62,021 nucleotides of DNA from Prevotella sp. (GTDB lineage: Bacteria > Bacteroidota > Bacteroidia > Bacteroidales > Bacteroidaceae), in NCBI GenBank assembly GCA_017964785.1, contig JAGCRH010000098.1, forward strand, positions 1 through 62,021. The letters run 5' to 3'. Made by a program: the position numbers and the translations under genes. Under the pieces are notes generated by a model, which did no database searches, was not told where the DNA came from, and worked only from the letters and a program-made list of their open reading frames with translations. This document shows positions 43,108 through 50,631 of this stretch, piece by piece. Every line of letters begins with the position of its first letter. Within the stretch, counting starts at the first letter, position 1.

Positions 43108-44009
43108 AATGTCTTTATCCTTTCTATTTTGTCCTCCATCGGGAGGGTTGCGTCTATCCAATGTATTTTGAAGCCCCGTCGCTCCATGCCACGAAACCAT
43201 GTCATCTGCCGCTTGGCAAACTGATGGATGGCTATTTCGAGCCGGTTGAACATCTCGTCGTAAGTCAACTGCCCCGTCAGGTATTCCGTCACGAACTTAT
43301 ATTCCAGTCCGTAGTAGATCAGGTCTTCGGCAGGGATGCCCTCGTCGAGCAGCGCCTGCACCTCATCCACCATCCCCTCTTCCAGACGGGCCTTCAACCG
43401 GCGGGTGATCTTCTCACGGCGCAGTTCCCTGTCGATATCGATGCCGATGATCAGCGACTCCACCGGCGGCAGTTCCCGACGAGGCATCGGATGCTCCAAA
43501 TTATAGGTCTCAATTTCTATCGCCCTGATGGCCCGCTGACACGAATCCACATCCGTCGTATTGTGCATGTTCGACCCGTTGCGGGCCTTCAAATCCTTCA
43601 ACATCTCCGTCAACTCCGCCAGCGACTTCCCTTCCAGCGAGTCGCGCAGGGCCTGGTTCTGTGGCACCGGCGAGAGATGATAGCCTTTCAGCACCGCCTC
43701 GATGTAGAGTCCCGTACCCCCACAGAGGATAGGCACTGCTCCCCTACGCCGTATCTCCTGATACACATCGAAGAAATCCTGCTGATACTCAAAGAGATTA
43801 TACTTCGTCCCCGGCTCCCGAATATCTATCAGGTGATAGGGCACCGCCCCATAATCGTCCAGATCTTTCCCTGTTCCGATATCCATCCTACGATACACCT
43901 GCCGCGAGTCAGCGGAGATCACCTCCCCGCCAATCTCTGCCGCCAACCGTGCCGCCACGGGTGTCTTCCCCGAAGCCGTCGGTCCCAGTATCGTAATCAT
44001 CGGCAGCAT
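43098..44009 (-). CDS. miaA: tRNA dimethylallyltransferase
   Basis: Adds dimethylallyl to A37 of tRNAs reading UNN codons. 303 residues: P-loop ILGPTASGKT, SADSRQVYRRMDIGTGK, CGGTGLYIEAVLKGY and the tRNA-binding QFAKRQMTWFR. ATG 44009, with a second in-frame ATG 9 bases later. Starts 1 base after the preceding gene's stop. Confidence 0.95.
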   Translation of the reverse strand: MLPMITILGPTASGKTPVAARLAAEIGGEVISADSRQVYRRMDIGTGKDLDDYGAVPYHLIDIREPGTKYNLFEYQQDFFDVYQEIRRRGAVPILCGGTGLYIEAVLKGYHLSPVPQNQALRDSLEGKSLAELTEMLKDLKARNGSNMHNTTDVDSCQRAIRAIEIETYNLEHPMPRRELPPVESLIIGIDIDRELRREKITRRLKARLEEGMVDEVQALLDEGIPAEDLIYYGLEYKFVTEYLTGQLTYDEMFNRLEIAIHQFAKRQMTWFRGMERRGFKIHWIDATLPMEDKIERIKTLWQ

Positions 44010-44010
44010 C

Positions 44011-44385
44011 TCAGTCCACCGGCTTGATGGTATATCTCTCGTTGGTATTGTAGTCGCGGTCCTTATCCTTGCCGAAGTATTCGAGCATGTATTTCTTGTT
44101 CTTCAACTTAGTGACGCGGATCAGCACCTCCCTGTAAGTCACTTTACCGTTCTCCAGATAACTCTCGTAAGCATTAAAGGTCGTAGCCTTCTTGTTTTCG
44201 GTGTTCTTGATCAACTTAAACGACGAGACATTCCGGTGGCTCTGGGCGATGTCAACATACAGGCTGTCGCCCTTGAACCGGAACATCAGTTCCCCACTCT
44301 GCGACAGGTACTTCCCGTCCAACTCTATGGCATTTGCCGCAAGGCTGCCACACAACAATAGAAACGAAAAAACGAATTTCCTCAT
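44011..44385 (-). CDS. Small exported protein, unknown function
   Basis: 124 residues with a signal peptide (MRKFVFSFLLLCGSLAANA). The mature part is beta-rich and charged (ELDGKYLSQSGELMFRFKGD ... YTIKPVD), suggesting a small lipocalin- or stress-like sandwich, but I recognise no family. First gene of a miaA-lipid kinase operon; a TACCTTTG -7 box lies ~45 bases upstream. Confidence 0.8.
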   Translation of the reverse strand: MRKFVFSFLLLCGSLAANAIELDGKYLSQSGELMFRFKGDSLYVDIAQSHRNVSSFKLIKNTENKKATTFNAYESYLENGKVTYREVLIRVTKLKNKKYMLEYFGKDKDRDYNTNERYTIKPVD

Positions 44386-44475
44386 AAGAATTCTTTTAAT
44401 TATTCATTATTCTGCTGCAAAGGTAGTGTAAAATTTTGATAATGCGAAGAGAAATCAAAGATATTTGAGAAATTC

Positions 44476-44507
44476 TTTGTCGATTTCATAAATAATATGT
44501 ATCTTTG
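44476..44507 (+). promoter_or_regulatory. Upstream promoter P1 before the XRE gene
   Basis: TTTG (44476-44479), a 20-base spacer and TATCTTTG (44500-44507). The transcript would first meet a 25-codon Lys-rich ORF (ATG 44540, KKKKAKKQAK) of doubtful reality. Confidence 0.65.
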
Positions 44508-44580
44508 CAGCGATATTTGAATATTAATCGTTAAATTGAATGCTTATGAAAAAGAAAAAAGCAAAAAAACAGGCAAAAAG

Positions 44581-44611
44581 TTGCTCAGTTGGTAAACTTT
44601 TAATATCTTTG
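44581..44611 (+). promoter_or_regulatory. Promoter P2 of the XRE gene
   Basis: TTGC (44581-44584), a 19-base spacer and TATCTTTG (44604-44611). This places the transcript start near 44618, favouring the ATG at 44632. Confidence 0.6.
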
Positions 44612-44631
44612 CATCCATGAAGCGGAAGATT

Positions 44632-44937
44632 ATGAAGGAAGAAAAAAACTTGGAGATATTTGATGTAGATGCGCAGTTGGATGCTGCCTTCGGAAAGGAG
44701 GGTACGCCAGAACGTGCAGCAGCCGAGGAGAGAGCCAATGCCTTCTTCACAGGGCAGATCATCGAGGAGGCCCGCAAGAATGCCAACATCACTCAGGAAG
44801 AGTTGGCAGCGAGGATTGGTACCAATAAGTCGTATATCTCACGGGTAGAGACTGGCCGCACAGAACCCAAGGTTTCCACCTTCTACCGCATCATCGCCGC
44901 TCTCGGCCTTACGGTAGAACTCACACCCGCAGTATGA
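44632..44937 (+). CDS. XRE/HigA-type helix-turn-helix regulator
   Basis: About 101 residues from ATG 44632 (an upstream in-frame ATG at 44617 sits at the predicted +1). The N-terminal ~45 residues are acidic and helical (DVDAQLDAAFGKEGTPERAA). A Cro/C1 HTH follows: ITQEELAARIGTNKSYISRVETGRTEP. This layout is that of HigA-like antitoxins, but no RelE/HigB-type toxin gene is next to it on either side. It may be an orphan antitoxin or a plain repressor that binds its own two promoters. Confidence 0.85.
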   Translation: MKEEKNLEIFDVDAQLDAAFGKEGTPERAAAEERANAFFTGQIIEEARKNANITQEELAARIGTNKSYISRVETGRTEPKVSTFYRIIAALGLTVELTPAV

Positions 44938-45007
44938 TGTATTATTAAGAAGTTATGACTGCAATACAAATGAATCGCAATATGTATTTTTTCCGGTCAG
45001 AAGCCTC

Positions 45008-45064
45008 GTAATGTTTAACCGAGTGGCGCAGCGAGAGTCTGCGACCTCTCATAACATTACGAAC
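45008..45064 (+). promoter_or_regulatory. Structured leader before the Cys-rich small gene
   Basis: Outer 10-bp stem TCGTAATGTT (45008-45017) / AACATTACGA (45055-45064) closing 3 bases before the ATG at 45068. Inside is a CGCAG-(7)-CTGCG hairpin (45029-45045). It would bury the ribosome-binding region. Confidence 0.55.
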
Positions 45065-45067
45065 ATC

Positions 45068-45316
45068 ATGGGAAAAAGTAGAAAGAGGACTCCTGTATGC
45101 ACTTGGTGCTGCTGCAAGTCACAAAAGCGTGGCAAACAAATTTGCCACCGTAAGTTTCGTCGAAGTGAACATACCCTTGTCTGTTCCGAACAATGGCACA
45201 GACTTCCTTTCAAACAATGGGAAGTAGTTTGCCAGTGGGATTTGGGTGGAGATGGCAAACAATACTTTGGCCACCATCCAAATGAAGAATGGTATGTTAA
45301 ACTGATGCGAAAGTAG
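45068..45316 (+). CDS. Small Cys-rich basic protein, unknown
   Basis: 82 residues from ATG 45068 (MGKSRKRTPVCTWCCCKSQK). It has about seven Cys and five His, a basic N-terminal half (KFRRSEH) and a Trp-rich C-terminal half (WEVVCQWDLGGDGKQYFGHH ... EEWYVKLMRK). I do not recognise a family; zinc binding is possible. The conserved-looking ending and sensible composition argue that it is real. It follows a hairpin leader. Confidence 0.6.
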   Translation: MGKSRKRTPVCTWCCCKSQKRGKQICHRKFRRSEHTLVCSEQWHRLPFKQWEVVCQWDLGGDGKQYFGHHPNEEWYVKLMRK

Positions 45317-45367
45317 ATTGTTATTTATTTCTACGATTTCGGAGATTGTTTAGCGCATCCTATGTTT

Positions 45368-45427
45368 CAATACTCGTGCCTTATTTGAAAATAACCGTGC
45401 CTTATTCTGCAATACTCGTGCCTTATT
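45368..45427. repeat. CAATACTCGTGCCTTATT direct repeats
   Basis: An exact 18-bp copy at 45368-45385 and at 45410-45427, with a partial copy (CCGTGCCTTATT) between them. Confidence 0.75.
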
Positions 45428-45473
45428 GGCCGACACGAAAGAGCCGTCCATCTGCAACTGCGAAAGTGGATAC

Positions 45474-45546
45474 TTCTGACGGATGGCAGATGGCAATTAA
45501 GTTTTTGAATGTTATAAGACTAACTGCCATCTGCCATCCGTCAGAA
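45474..45546. repeat. 22-bp perfect inverted repeat
   Basis: Arms 45474-45495 and 45525-45546 (TTCTGACGGATGGCAG... and its complement) with a 29-base AT-rich loop. The right arm belongs to the dispersed repeat also found at 11993-12020. Confidence 0.85.
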
Positions 45547-45619
45547 CTGCCATCCTAAGAATGCCGGGAATAAAAACTTACAAACTTGCAATATCCTTAT
45601 TTCGTCAAAACTCAGACAA

Positions 45620-45691
45620 ATTTTGCGTCCTACCTAGGCAACAAAAAATATCCAGCGTGCTGGCACTTGTTTCCTAGGTAGGACGCAAAAT
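45620..45691. repeat. Dispersed palindromic element, copy B
   Basis: Perfect 19-bp arms (ATTTTGCGTCCTACCTAGG, 45620-45638; complement at 45673-45691), extended by a mismatch and AACAA/TTGTT, with a central CCAG-CGTG-CTGG hairpin at 45652-45663. A diverged copy is at 12121-12203. Confidence 0.85.
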
Positions 45692-45804
45692 GAAGTCCAT
45701 TCTGCAAAAATAAAATTATTAAACAACGATCTGTCTCCGTGTGTACAGTCCCCTTCTCCAGACTTCTTAACGACCATAAAGTATATCCTCGCTGCAATAA
45801 AGAA

Positions 45805-45843
45805 ACGGAACTTTCGTGTCAGGCAACAACACGAAAGTACCGT
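45805..45843. repeat. ACGGAACTTTCGTGT inverted repeat
   Basis: Arms 45805-45819 and 45829-45843 (one mismatch) around the loop CAGGCAACA, which resembles the AGGCAACAA of the dispersed element. Confidence 0.7.
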
Positions 45844-45884
45844 CCCATTATATTACGAGACCTGAGGTAGTCTACAAACTCTAT

Positions 45885-48137
45885 TTATTTCACCACAAAC
45901 TTCTTAGTCTTCCCATCCTTTGTACGGATGATGTTTACGCCCTTTTTAACTTTTGACAATCTTTTTCCTTGTAAGTCATAAATTACATCTATTTCATTTG
46001 AGTCGCTAAGAATCAAATTTCTAATCCCATTCGGATCAGTATTTGTGACTGCTCTGGCAGTGAAGCCATAACCTCTTTCTTCACCACCAAGACCATATTC
46101 TGAGTTATCACAGAAAATAACAACACTATAATCTGGACGAACATTATCATAATGATATAATGAAGATGTAAGTAAATACATTTCACTTCCTCCTTTTAAA
46201 GTTGTCTGATATTGTTTGATGCCAGCATAAGGGAAGAAAATAGAGTTTCCATTCGGGCCGGTTACATAACAACCATTTACGCCGTTAAGACTTCCCAAAG
46301 ACCACGAACAACTATTATACAACTCCAAAGCCTCATTCTCCGTAGGTAATCTCCATGGACTGCCCCAGCTTACCCTTGCAGCATCATCTTCTTCGTCTAA
46401 TGTCAATTTATTATCTACAATTCCATAATCCGAGGAATAACAATACTTCATGAGTGTATTAGCAGACCCATTGCAATACTCGTAAGTGCCCCAGTAATAT
46501 GACTCTTTAAGATATGTTTCTCCCCAAGAAAAATAGTAGCCAGAATTTTCTGAGTTTGCAGCACCTACATTTTTAGTTGCCCACAACAACCCACTTGGCA
46601 AACCAAGGTCGACGCATTCATAAAAATCTTCAGTGTAATAGCCTACAATTGTAACATCATGTGCAGGGACATTATATGGATACTCGCCCCAATTGAACAA
46701 ATAGCCCTGCTTTATTGGATAGTATCTTGGAGGATTTATGTAAGAATTGTAATCTTGAGTTTCAGTTAAGAAAACTTCATCATCAATCATGTAGGTGATA
46801 ACATATCTATTAATAGAAAATGATCCATACACAATCCAACTATTACCAGATATGACAGGAGGAACATAGCCCCAACCATCAAAGGTATATCCTTCCTTAA
46901 CTGGGTCGGCAGGAGGGATAACAGTATCACCTCTTTTATATTCGTCAACCTGATATAATACACCATCGACATAATAAGTCACAGTATAAGTTGGCTGAGG
47001 TATCAATGATTTCAGAGAAATAAGTGATGGATATTCATTCTCATTAAACTCCCATGTAGATGTATCAAAACCTGGCAAGGGATTTCCTGATTTTAATTCA
47101 TTTTCATATATGGGTGTTCCATACGCCTCACTATTCGTGGCCCATGTATTAACATAATAAGAATTTGTGATATTAGCAGTATTCGCACTTGGGATTAGTA
47201 CACTTTTACCGATGGCCCATCCTCGGCCAAATGTCATAAAACGAGGTGCTGAAATCATATTTTTCCCATCACCCGAAAAACCACCGCATATACCTGCAGT
47301 AAATGGTATAAACTGATCACTCGTACAATTAATATTCTGTTCAGAAACTGATCCCGTGAAAATAACATCTGAAATGGATGAAGAGTAGCCTGCAATACCT
47401 CCTGTCCTTGTAGAATATGTACCAATTCTTTTTATTGAAATATCAACTTCGGAATAACATTCTGTAATATTTCTACCATCACCTGCAATTCCTCCAACAC
47501 GCACTTGGTCAAAAAACATTCCTTCACCACAAGAGATTTCTCCCTTACTATAAATTCTACTTAATTCAGTTGCATTACCAACTACACAACCTATGCTACT
47601 TGCCGATTTATTCCAATTCAAATTTATTACAATATCACTATAAATATTTTCAAGTCGATTAACAGATGCAACTACACCTCCTATATACTTCCCTTCATAT
47701 ATCTCCAACTTACCCTGAACGCCTAAATTTTTAATCTCAGCTTTAACAGCATAACCAAACAACCCGACATTATCTTTCATGTCAGGATATTCAAATTGAT
47801 TACTATCAATATACAAATTAGTAATACTATGATTTAATCCATCAAAGATACCGTAAAATGGTTTACCGGAATGAAGGCCTATGGGCGACCAAGGATGATT
47901 GTCTAGGTCAACATCACATTCCAAATATATTGTCTTTCCTTCGAATGAACAATAATTGTAACTAACCAAATCGGCAAAACCCTTAAATTGGGCTGCAGAA
48001 TTGATATGGTATTCTGACGAAGTTTCATTATACCAACTGGTATCACTACTTCTTCCATCCCATATGGATTTTGCAGCAAACAAATGCTGTACAAACAAAA
48101 GGTTTGAAATAATCAATAATAATGTAAATCTTTTCAT
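45885..48137 (-). CDS. Large secreted surface protein with GLUG-like, InlB-B-type and FISUMP-like regions
   Basis: 750 residues, visibly more AT-rich than its neighbours. Signal peptide MKRFTLLLIISNLLFVQHLFA. Residues ~90-340 are GLUG-type repeats (GGIAGYSSSISDVIFTGSVS; VGGIAGDGRNITECYSEVDI). Residues ~380-500 have two or three InlB B-repeat/Flg_new-like strands (TVTYYVDGVLYQVDEYKRGD; YTFDGWGYVPP). From ~508, VDLGLPSGLLWATKNVGA starts a Fibrobacter-paralogue (FISUMP)-like domain. The C-terminus DLQGKRLSKVKKGVNIIRTK, ending KKFVVK, resembles Bacteroidetes C-terminal sorting signals. Probable cell-surface adhesin; composition and surroundings suggest horizontal transfer. Confidence 0.85.
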   Translation of the reverse strand: MKRFTLLLIISNLLFVQHLFAAKSIWDGRSSDTSWYNETSSEYHINSAAQFKGFADLVSYNYCSFEGKTIYLECDVDLDNHPWSPIGLHSGKPFYGIFDGLNHSITNLYIDSNQFEYPDMKDNVGLFGYAVKAEIKNLGVQGKLEIYEGKYIGGVVASVNRLENIYSDIVINLNWNKSASSIGCVVGNATELSRIYSKGEISCGEGMFFDQVRVGGIAGDGRNITECYSEVDISIKRIGTYSTRTGGIAGYSSSISDVIFTGSVSEQNINCTSDQFIPFTAGICGGFSGDGKNMISAPRFMTFGRGWAIGKSVLIPSANTANITNSYYVNTWATNSEAYGTPIYENELKSGNPLPGFDTSTWEFNENEYPSLISLKSLIPQPTYTVTYYVDGVLYQVDEYKRGDTVIPPADPVKEGYTFDGWGYVPPVISGNSWIVYGSFSINRYVITYMIDDEVFLTETQDYNSYINPPRYYPIKQGYLFNWGEYPYNVPAHDVTIVGYYTEDFYECVDLGLPSGLLWATKNVGAANSENSGYYFSWGETYLKESYYWGTYEYCNGSANTLMKYCYSSDYGIVDNKLTLDEEDDAARVSWGSPWRLPTENEALELYNSCSWSLGSLNGVNGCYVTGPNGNSIFFPYAGIKQYQTTLKGGSEMYLLTSSLYHYDNVRPDYSVVIFCDNSEYGLGGEERGYGFTARAVTNTDPNGIRNLILSDSNEIDVIYDLQGKRLSKVKKGVNIIRTKDGKTKKFVVK

Positions 48138-48464
48138 AAGTTTATTGTTTTAGATGCTAATAAATACTAAGATTACAGAACACAAGAACGTGAGCAACTT
48201 ACTTCGCTTACGTCTTCTGAGGTATCGGCAAACACCCAATGTACTTAAGGAGTAATATGCCCACGCTAACAGCGTGAACACCTACTTTTTCCTCTTGTAC
48301 ATTTTCTGTCAATTTTGCCGATTTTCAGAAGACAAGAATCAAAGCGATGCTTCACATTATATCTTTATGTCTTTTGCTATGTCACCATACGCAGTTTGTT
48401 TTAAAGTTCTACAATATCTTTGAAATATAGACTCGATATTTTATTAACAATGTCTGGTGGTACT
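48138..48464. other. 327-base gap with large palindrome
   Basis: No gene recognised. It holds the foldback element at 48212-48333 and, presumably, the promoter of the surface-protein gene, though I could not place a clear -7 box. Confidence 0.6.
48212..48333. repeat. Foldback element with central CACGCTAACAGCGTG
   Basis: Arms GTCTTCTGA-ggt-ATCGGCAAA (48212-48232) and TTTGCCGAT-tt-TCAGAAGAC (48314-48333), with a centred 6-bp hairpin CACGCT-AAC-AGCGTG (48262-48276). Confidence 0.75.
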
Positions 48465-48683
48465 TCATAGATAGCGTACAATGACGTGAGACATAGTTTT
48501 GCGGGAATGCTCAAGGAAAACATCCCTCAACTGGCGGTAGGCCTCCACTTCCTCAGGGGTCGGTGCATGAGACTCATCGGGTACTTCTCCTACTTTGGTG
48601 AAGAGCCCTGTAGCCAGCAGTGCAGCAAGTTTACGCCGTGCCAGCGCATTGCTTTGGTTATACTCTAACGTTACAGTACACAT
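48465..48683 (-). CDS. Small antitoxin-like protein
   Basis: 72 residues from ATG 48683 (MCTVTLEYNQSNALARRKLA), then LLATGLFTKVGEVPDE and a charged helical C-terminus. The N-terminal beta-strand followed by a helix (VTLEYNQSNALARRKLAALL) is like small Bacteroidetes proteins that sit beside RelE/HigB toxins, from memory. No toxin gene is adjacent. Upstream in-frame codons overlap the promoter and are excluded. Confidence 0.65.
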   Translation of the reverse strand: MCTVTLEYNQSNALARRKLAALLATGLFTKVGEVPDESHAPTPEEVEAYRQLRDVFLEHSRKTMSHVIVRYL

Positions 48684-48710
48684 AATATCCTCACTTATAC
48701 TTTTCGGTTG

Positions 48711-48742
48711 CAAATATAGGAACTTTTTTCGAAACATCCAAA
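48711..48742 (-). promoter_or_regulatory. Promoter of the antitoxin-like gene
   Basis: Minus strand: TTTG (48739-48742), a 20-base spacer and TATATTTG (48711-48718). Confidence 0.7.
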
Positions 48743-49020
48743 TAATCGGATGCTTTTTTGTGTCATAGTACGTAGGCAACATACTGAGCAACCAAATAAG
48801 ACCTCATTCCGAGGTTGGAATTATATGCCTGAAATCTGGGGCTGGTTTATGCAGGGTATGCAATGATCTGTCTGGATTTCTGGATAAGCAATTTTTACAT
48901 TCCGATGGTATAGGTGATTATTGCAACTTCGTGTTCCAGAAGCGGAGAAGTCGGTCTGAATTATCACACATATCGCTTCGGTTTTCCAAAAATCAGCCTC
49001 AAATCTGGGACATAACAATG

Positions 49021-49278
49021 CACGGGGTGCAGAAACGTGCCTCAGATTCAGGGCAGACTTATGCACGGGGTGCAGAAACATGCCCCAGATTCAGGGCAGA
49101 CTTATGCACGGGGTGCAGAAACATGCCTCAGATTCAAGGCAGATTTATGCACGGGGTGCAGAAACATGCCTCAGATTCAGGGTAGGTTTATGCACGGGGG
49201 GTAGAAATATGCCTCAGATTCAGGGCAGATTTATGCACGGGGTGCAGAAACGTGCCCCAGATTCAGGGCATATAAATG
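49021..49278. repeat. 43-bp tandem repeat array, six regular copies
   Basis: Units begin CACGGGGTGCAG at 49021, 49064, 49107, 49150, 49193 and 49236, an exact 43-base period with 1-6 changes per copy. Degenerate copies flank the array (48978-49020 and 49279-49321). Each junction forms TGCAC-GGG-GTGCA. There are no unique spacers, so it is not a CRISPR. Confidence 0.92.
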
Positions 49279-49337
49279 AAAATCCGAAATGGTCTGTCCA
49301 GAATCTTGGGCATGATTATGCACTGCGGTTAAAGGTT

Positions 49338-49412
49338 TAAAGCACAGAAGTTCCTGAAACCATTGTGCACACAAAATGGTCACAGCACAGAAGTTCCTGG
49401 AACCATTGTGCA
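49338..49412. repeat. 44-bp direct repeat pair
   Basis: AGCACAGAAGTTCCTG(A/G)A, then ACCATTGTGCA, occurs at 49339 and 49383. Each copy folds via GCACA/TGTGC. Confidence 0.75.
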
Positions 49413-49439
49413 TGGGCCGAGGCCCACTACTCTAAACGA

Positions 49440-49470
49440 AGAAAGGCACCCTTGCGGGGTGCCTTTCTTC
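49440..49470 (-). terminator. Strong terminator at the end of the six-gene operon
   Basis: GAAAGGCACC-CTTGCG-GGGTGCCTTTC, symmetric enough to work on both strands. It lies 80-110 bases beyond the last operon stop, directly after the remnant reading frame. Confidence 0.8.
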
Positions 49471-49548
49471 TATTTCAACCTCACGATGCCGACGGCGTTC
49501 TGCGGCATGACAATGGTGAAATGGTCTGATACCTTTCCGAGGCGTTGA
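49470..49548 (-). pseudogene. Possible 3' remnant of a lost gene
   Basis: The minus-strand frame LGKVSDHFTIVMPQNAVGIV-RLK-stop reads like the C-terminus of an exported glycoside hydrolase (a final beta-strand with MP-N-V-I-L spacing), and the terminator follows immediately. There is no start or upstream body; the operon's last gene occupies that place. Confidence 0.35.
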
Positions 49549-50619
49549 TCACATGATGGTGTCGACCATCATTTTGAAAAGCGCTTGATAGGCCTTGGCG
49601 GCTTTCATGTCGGCAAAGCCGGGGCCGTTGCGGTCGGCGCTGCCTTTCACTTCGATGCACTTGCCACCCTTGTCAAAGTAGTAACGCCATTCGAGGGCGG
49701 AGCCTTCGTTCTGCTGCTGCTTGCTGAAACAGAAGATGGGCGCGGGCGTCTTCGGTTCAAAGAGGTATTCGCTATAGACATCGTGGTCGCCCAGCGTGGT
49801 GGTCGACGACATGAAATAGCAACTGTTGTAAGGCGTATCGTCGTCAGCGATGGTGTCGAACCAGAACTTCAACACATCTTTCTGGGCTGGCATCTCGGGG
49901 TCTTCGCAGTCGCGGATGGTGACCTGCACGTTGCGGGGCAGTTCCGACTTGGCATCCTTCTCCACCTTCTGCTTCGCCTCGGCATAGACACTGCGGATGT
50001 GCTGCATCTGCGCAGCCTTGTCGGTCGACGCCTGCGCCACTTGACGCCCAGCCTCCGCACCCTTCTGACGCATCAGCGCATCGAAGATGGCAAGGTAGTT
50101 CTTGGCCTTCTCATGGTCGGTCTCGGCACTGCTCCACGACATGCCGCCCTGCTCGGGCTTCTGTTCGATGCAACGGCCAAAATCGTCGTAATAATAGCGT
50201 GACTCGATGACGGCGCCGGCATGCGTCTCGACCTTCATATACGAGAACATCAGACGGTCGGTGAACGGGTCGAAGAGCATCTCACGGTAACTGGTATGGC
50301 CGTTGGCGCTCCATTTCTCCACGATGAAATAGCAATGGGGATCGAAGAGGTCGGTGTCGGGCCGTTGGCGGATGCGCTTGAAGAAGATATCCACCTGCCG
50401 CTCATCATTGATGATGAAGTCCTCACTCACCTCCGTGCCGTCGTTCAGGTCGATATGGATGTCCACCGGCGGGAAGCCGCCCTTGCCATTGTCGGCCATA
50501 TCCTTCTTGGCCTGGGCATACGCATTACGGATCTCCTTGATGCGCTGTGCCTTGTTTTGTCCGAAACACGCCGTGCCCACCAGGAGCAGGGCGAGTAATG
50601 CAAATACCGTCTTCTTCAT
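49549..50619 (-). CDS. Exported protein with tandem internal duplication, unknown
   Basis: 356 residues: signal peptide MKKTVFALLALLLVGTACFG (it may be a lipoprotein at the Cys), then two related halves of ~165 residues. Half 1: IKEIRNAYAQAKKDM ... CYFIVEKW ... YREMLFDP ... SRYYYDDFGRCIE. Half 2: MQHIRSVYAEAKQKV ... CYFMSSTT ... YSEYLFEP ... WRYYFDKGGKCIE. I do not recognise the family. Last gene of a six-gene operon, 12 bases after its neighbour. Confidence 0.82.
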   Translation of the reverse strand: MKKTVFALLALLLVGTACFGQNKAQRIKEIRNAYAQAKKDMADNGKGGFPPVDIHIDLNDGTEVSEDFIINDERQVDIFFKRIRQRPDTDLFDPHCYFIVEKWSANGHTSYREMLFDPFTDRLMFSYMKVETHAGAVIESRYYYDDFGRCIEQKPEQGGMSWSSAETDHEKAKNYLAIFDALMRQKGAEAGRQVAQASTDKAAQMQHIRSVYAEAKQKVEKDAKSELPRNVQVTIRDCEDPEMPAQKDVLKFWFDTIADDDTPYNSCYFMSSTTTLGDHDVYSEYLFEPKTPAPIFCFSKQQQNEGSALEWRYYFDKGGKCIEVKGSADRNGPGFADMKAAKAYQALFKMMVDTIM

Positions 50620-50631
50620 CGTGTTCAGTCT

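Larger units (their letters stand above)
45317..45884. other. 568-base gene-free stretch rich in palindromes
   Basis: No convincing gene. It contains an 18-bp direct repeat pair, three separate hairpins (22, 19 and 10+ bp perfect stems) and a repeated ACACGAAAGnnCCGTCC at 45433 and 45829. Confidence 0.7.
48684..49548. other. 865-base non-coding stretch with tandem arrays
   Basis: Contains the promoter at 48711-48742, a degenerate then regular 43-bp tandem array (48978-49321), two 44-bp units (49338-49412), GGGCCGAGGCCC, a terminator and a short coding remnant. Reading frames crossing the array are by-products of the 43-bp period. Confidence 0.7.

Noticed and set aside
44540..44617. 25-codon Lys-rich ORF as a gene
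   Set aside because: Low complexity, overlaps promoter P2, and no independent support; mentioned only as a possibility.
49021..49278. 43-bp repeat array as a CRISPR
   Set aside because: Copies are directly adjacent with no unique spacers, and no cas genes are present.
48931..49340. Open reading frames of ~85 codons on both strands across the 43-bp array
   Set aside because: They arise because the 43-bp unit rotates all three frames without stops; no signal peptide, domain or promoter supports them.
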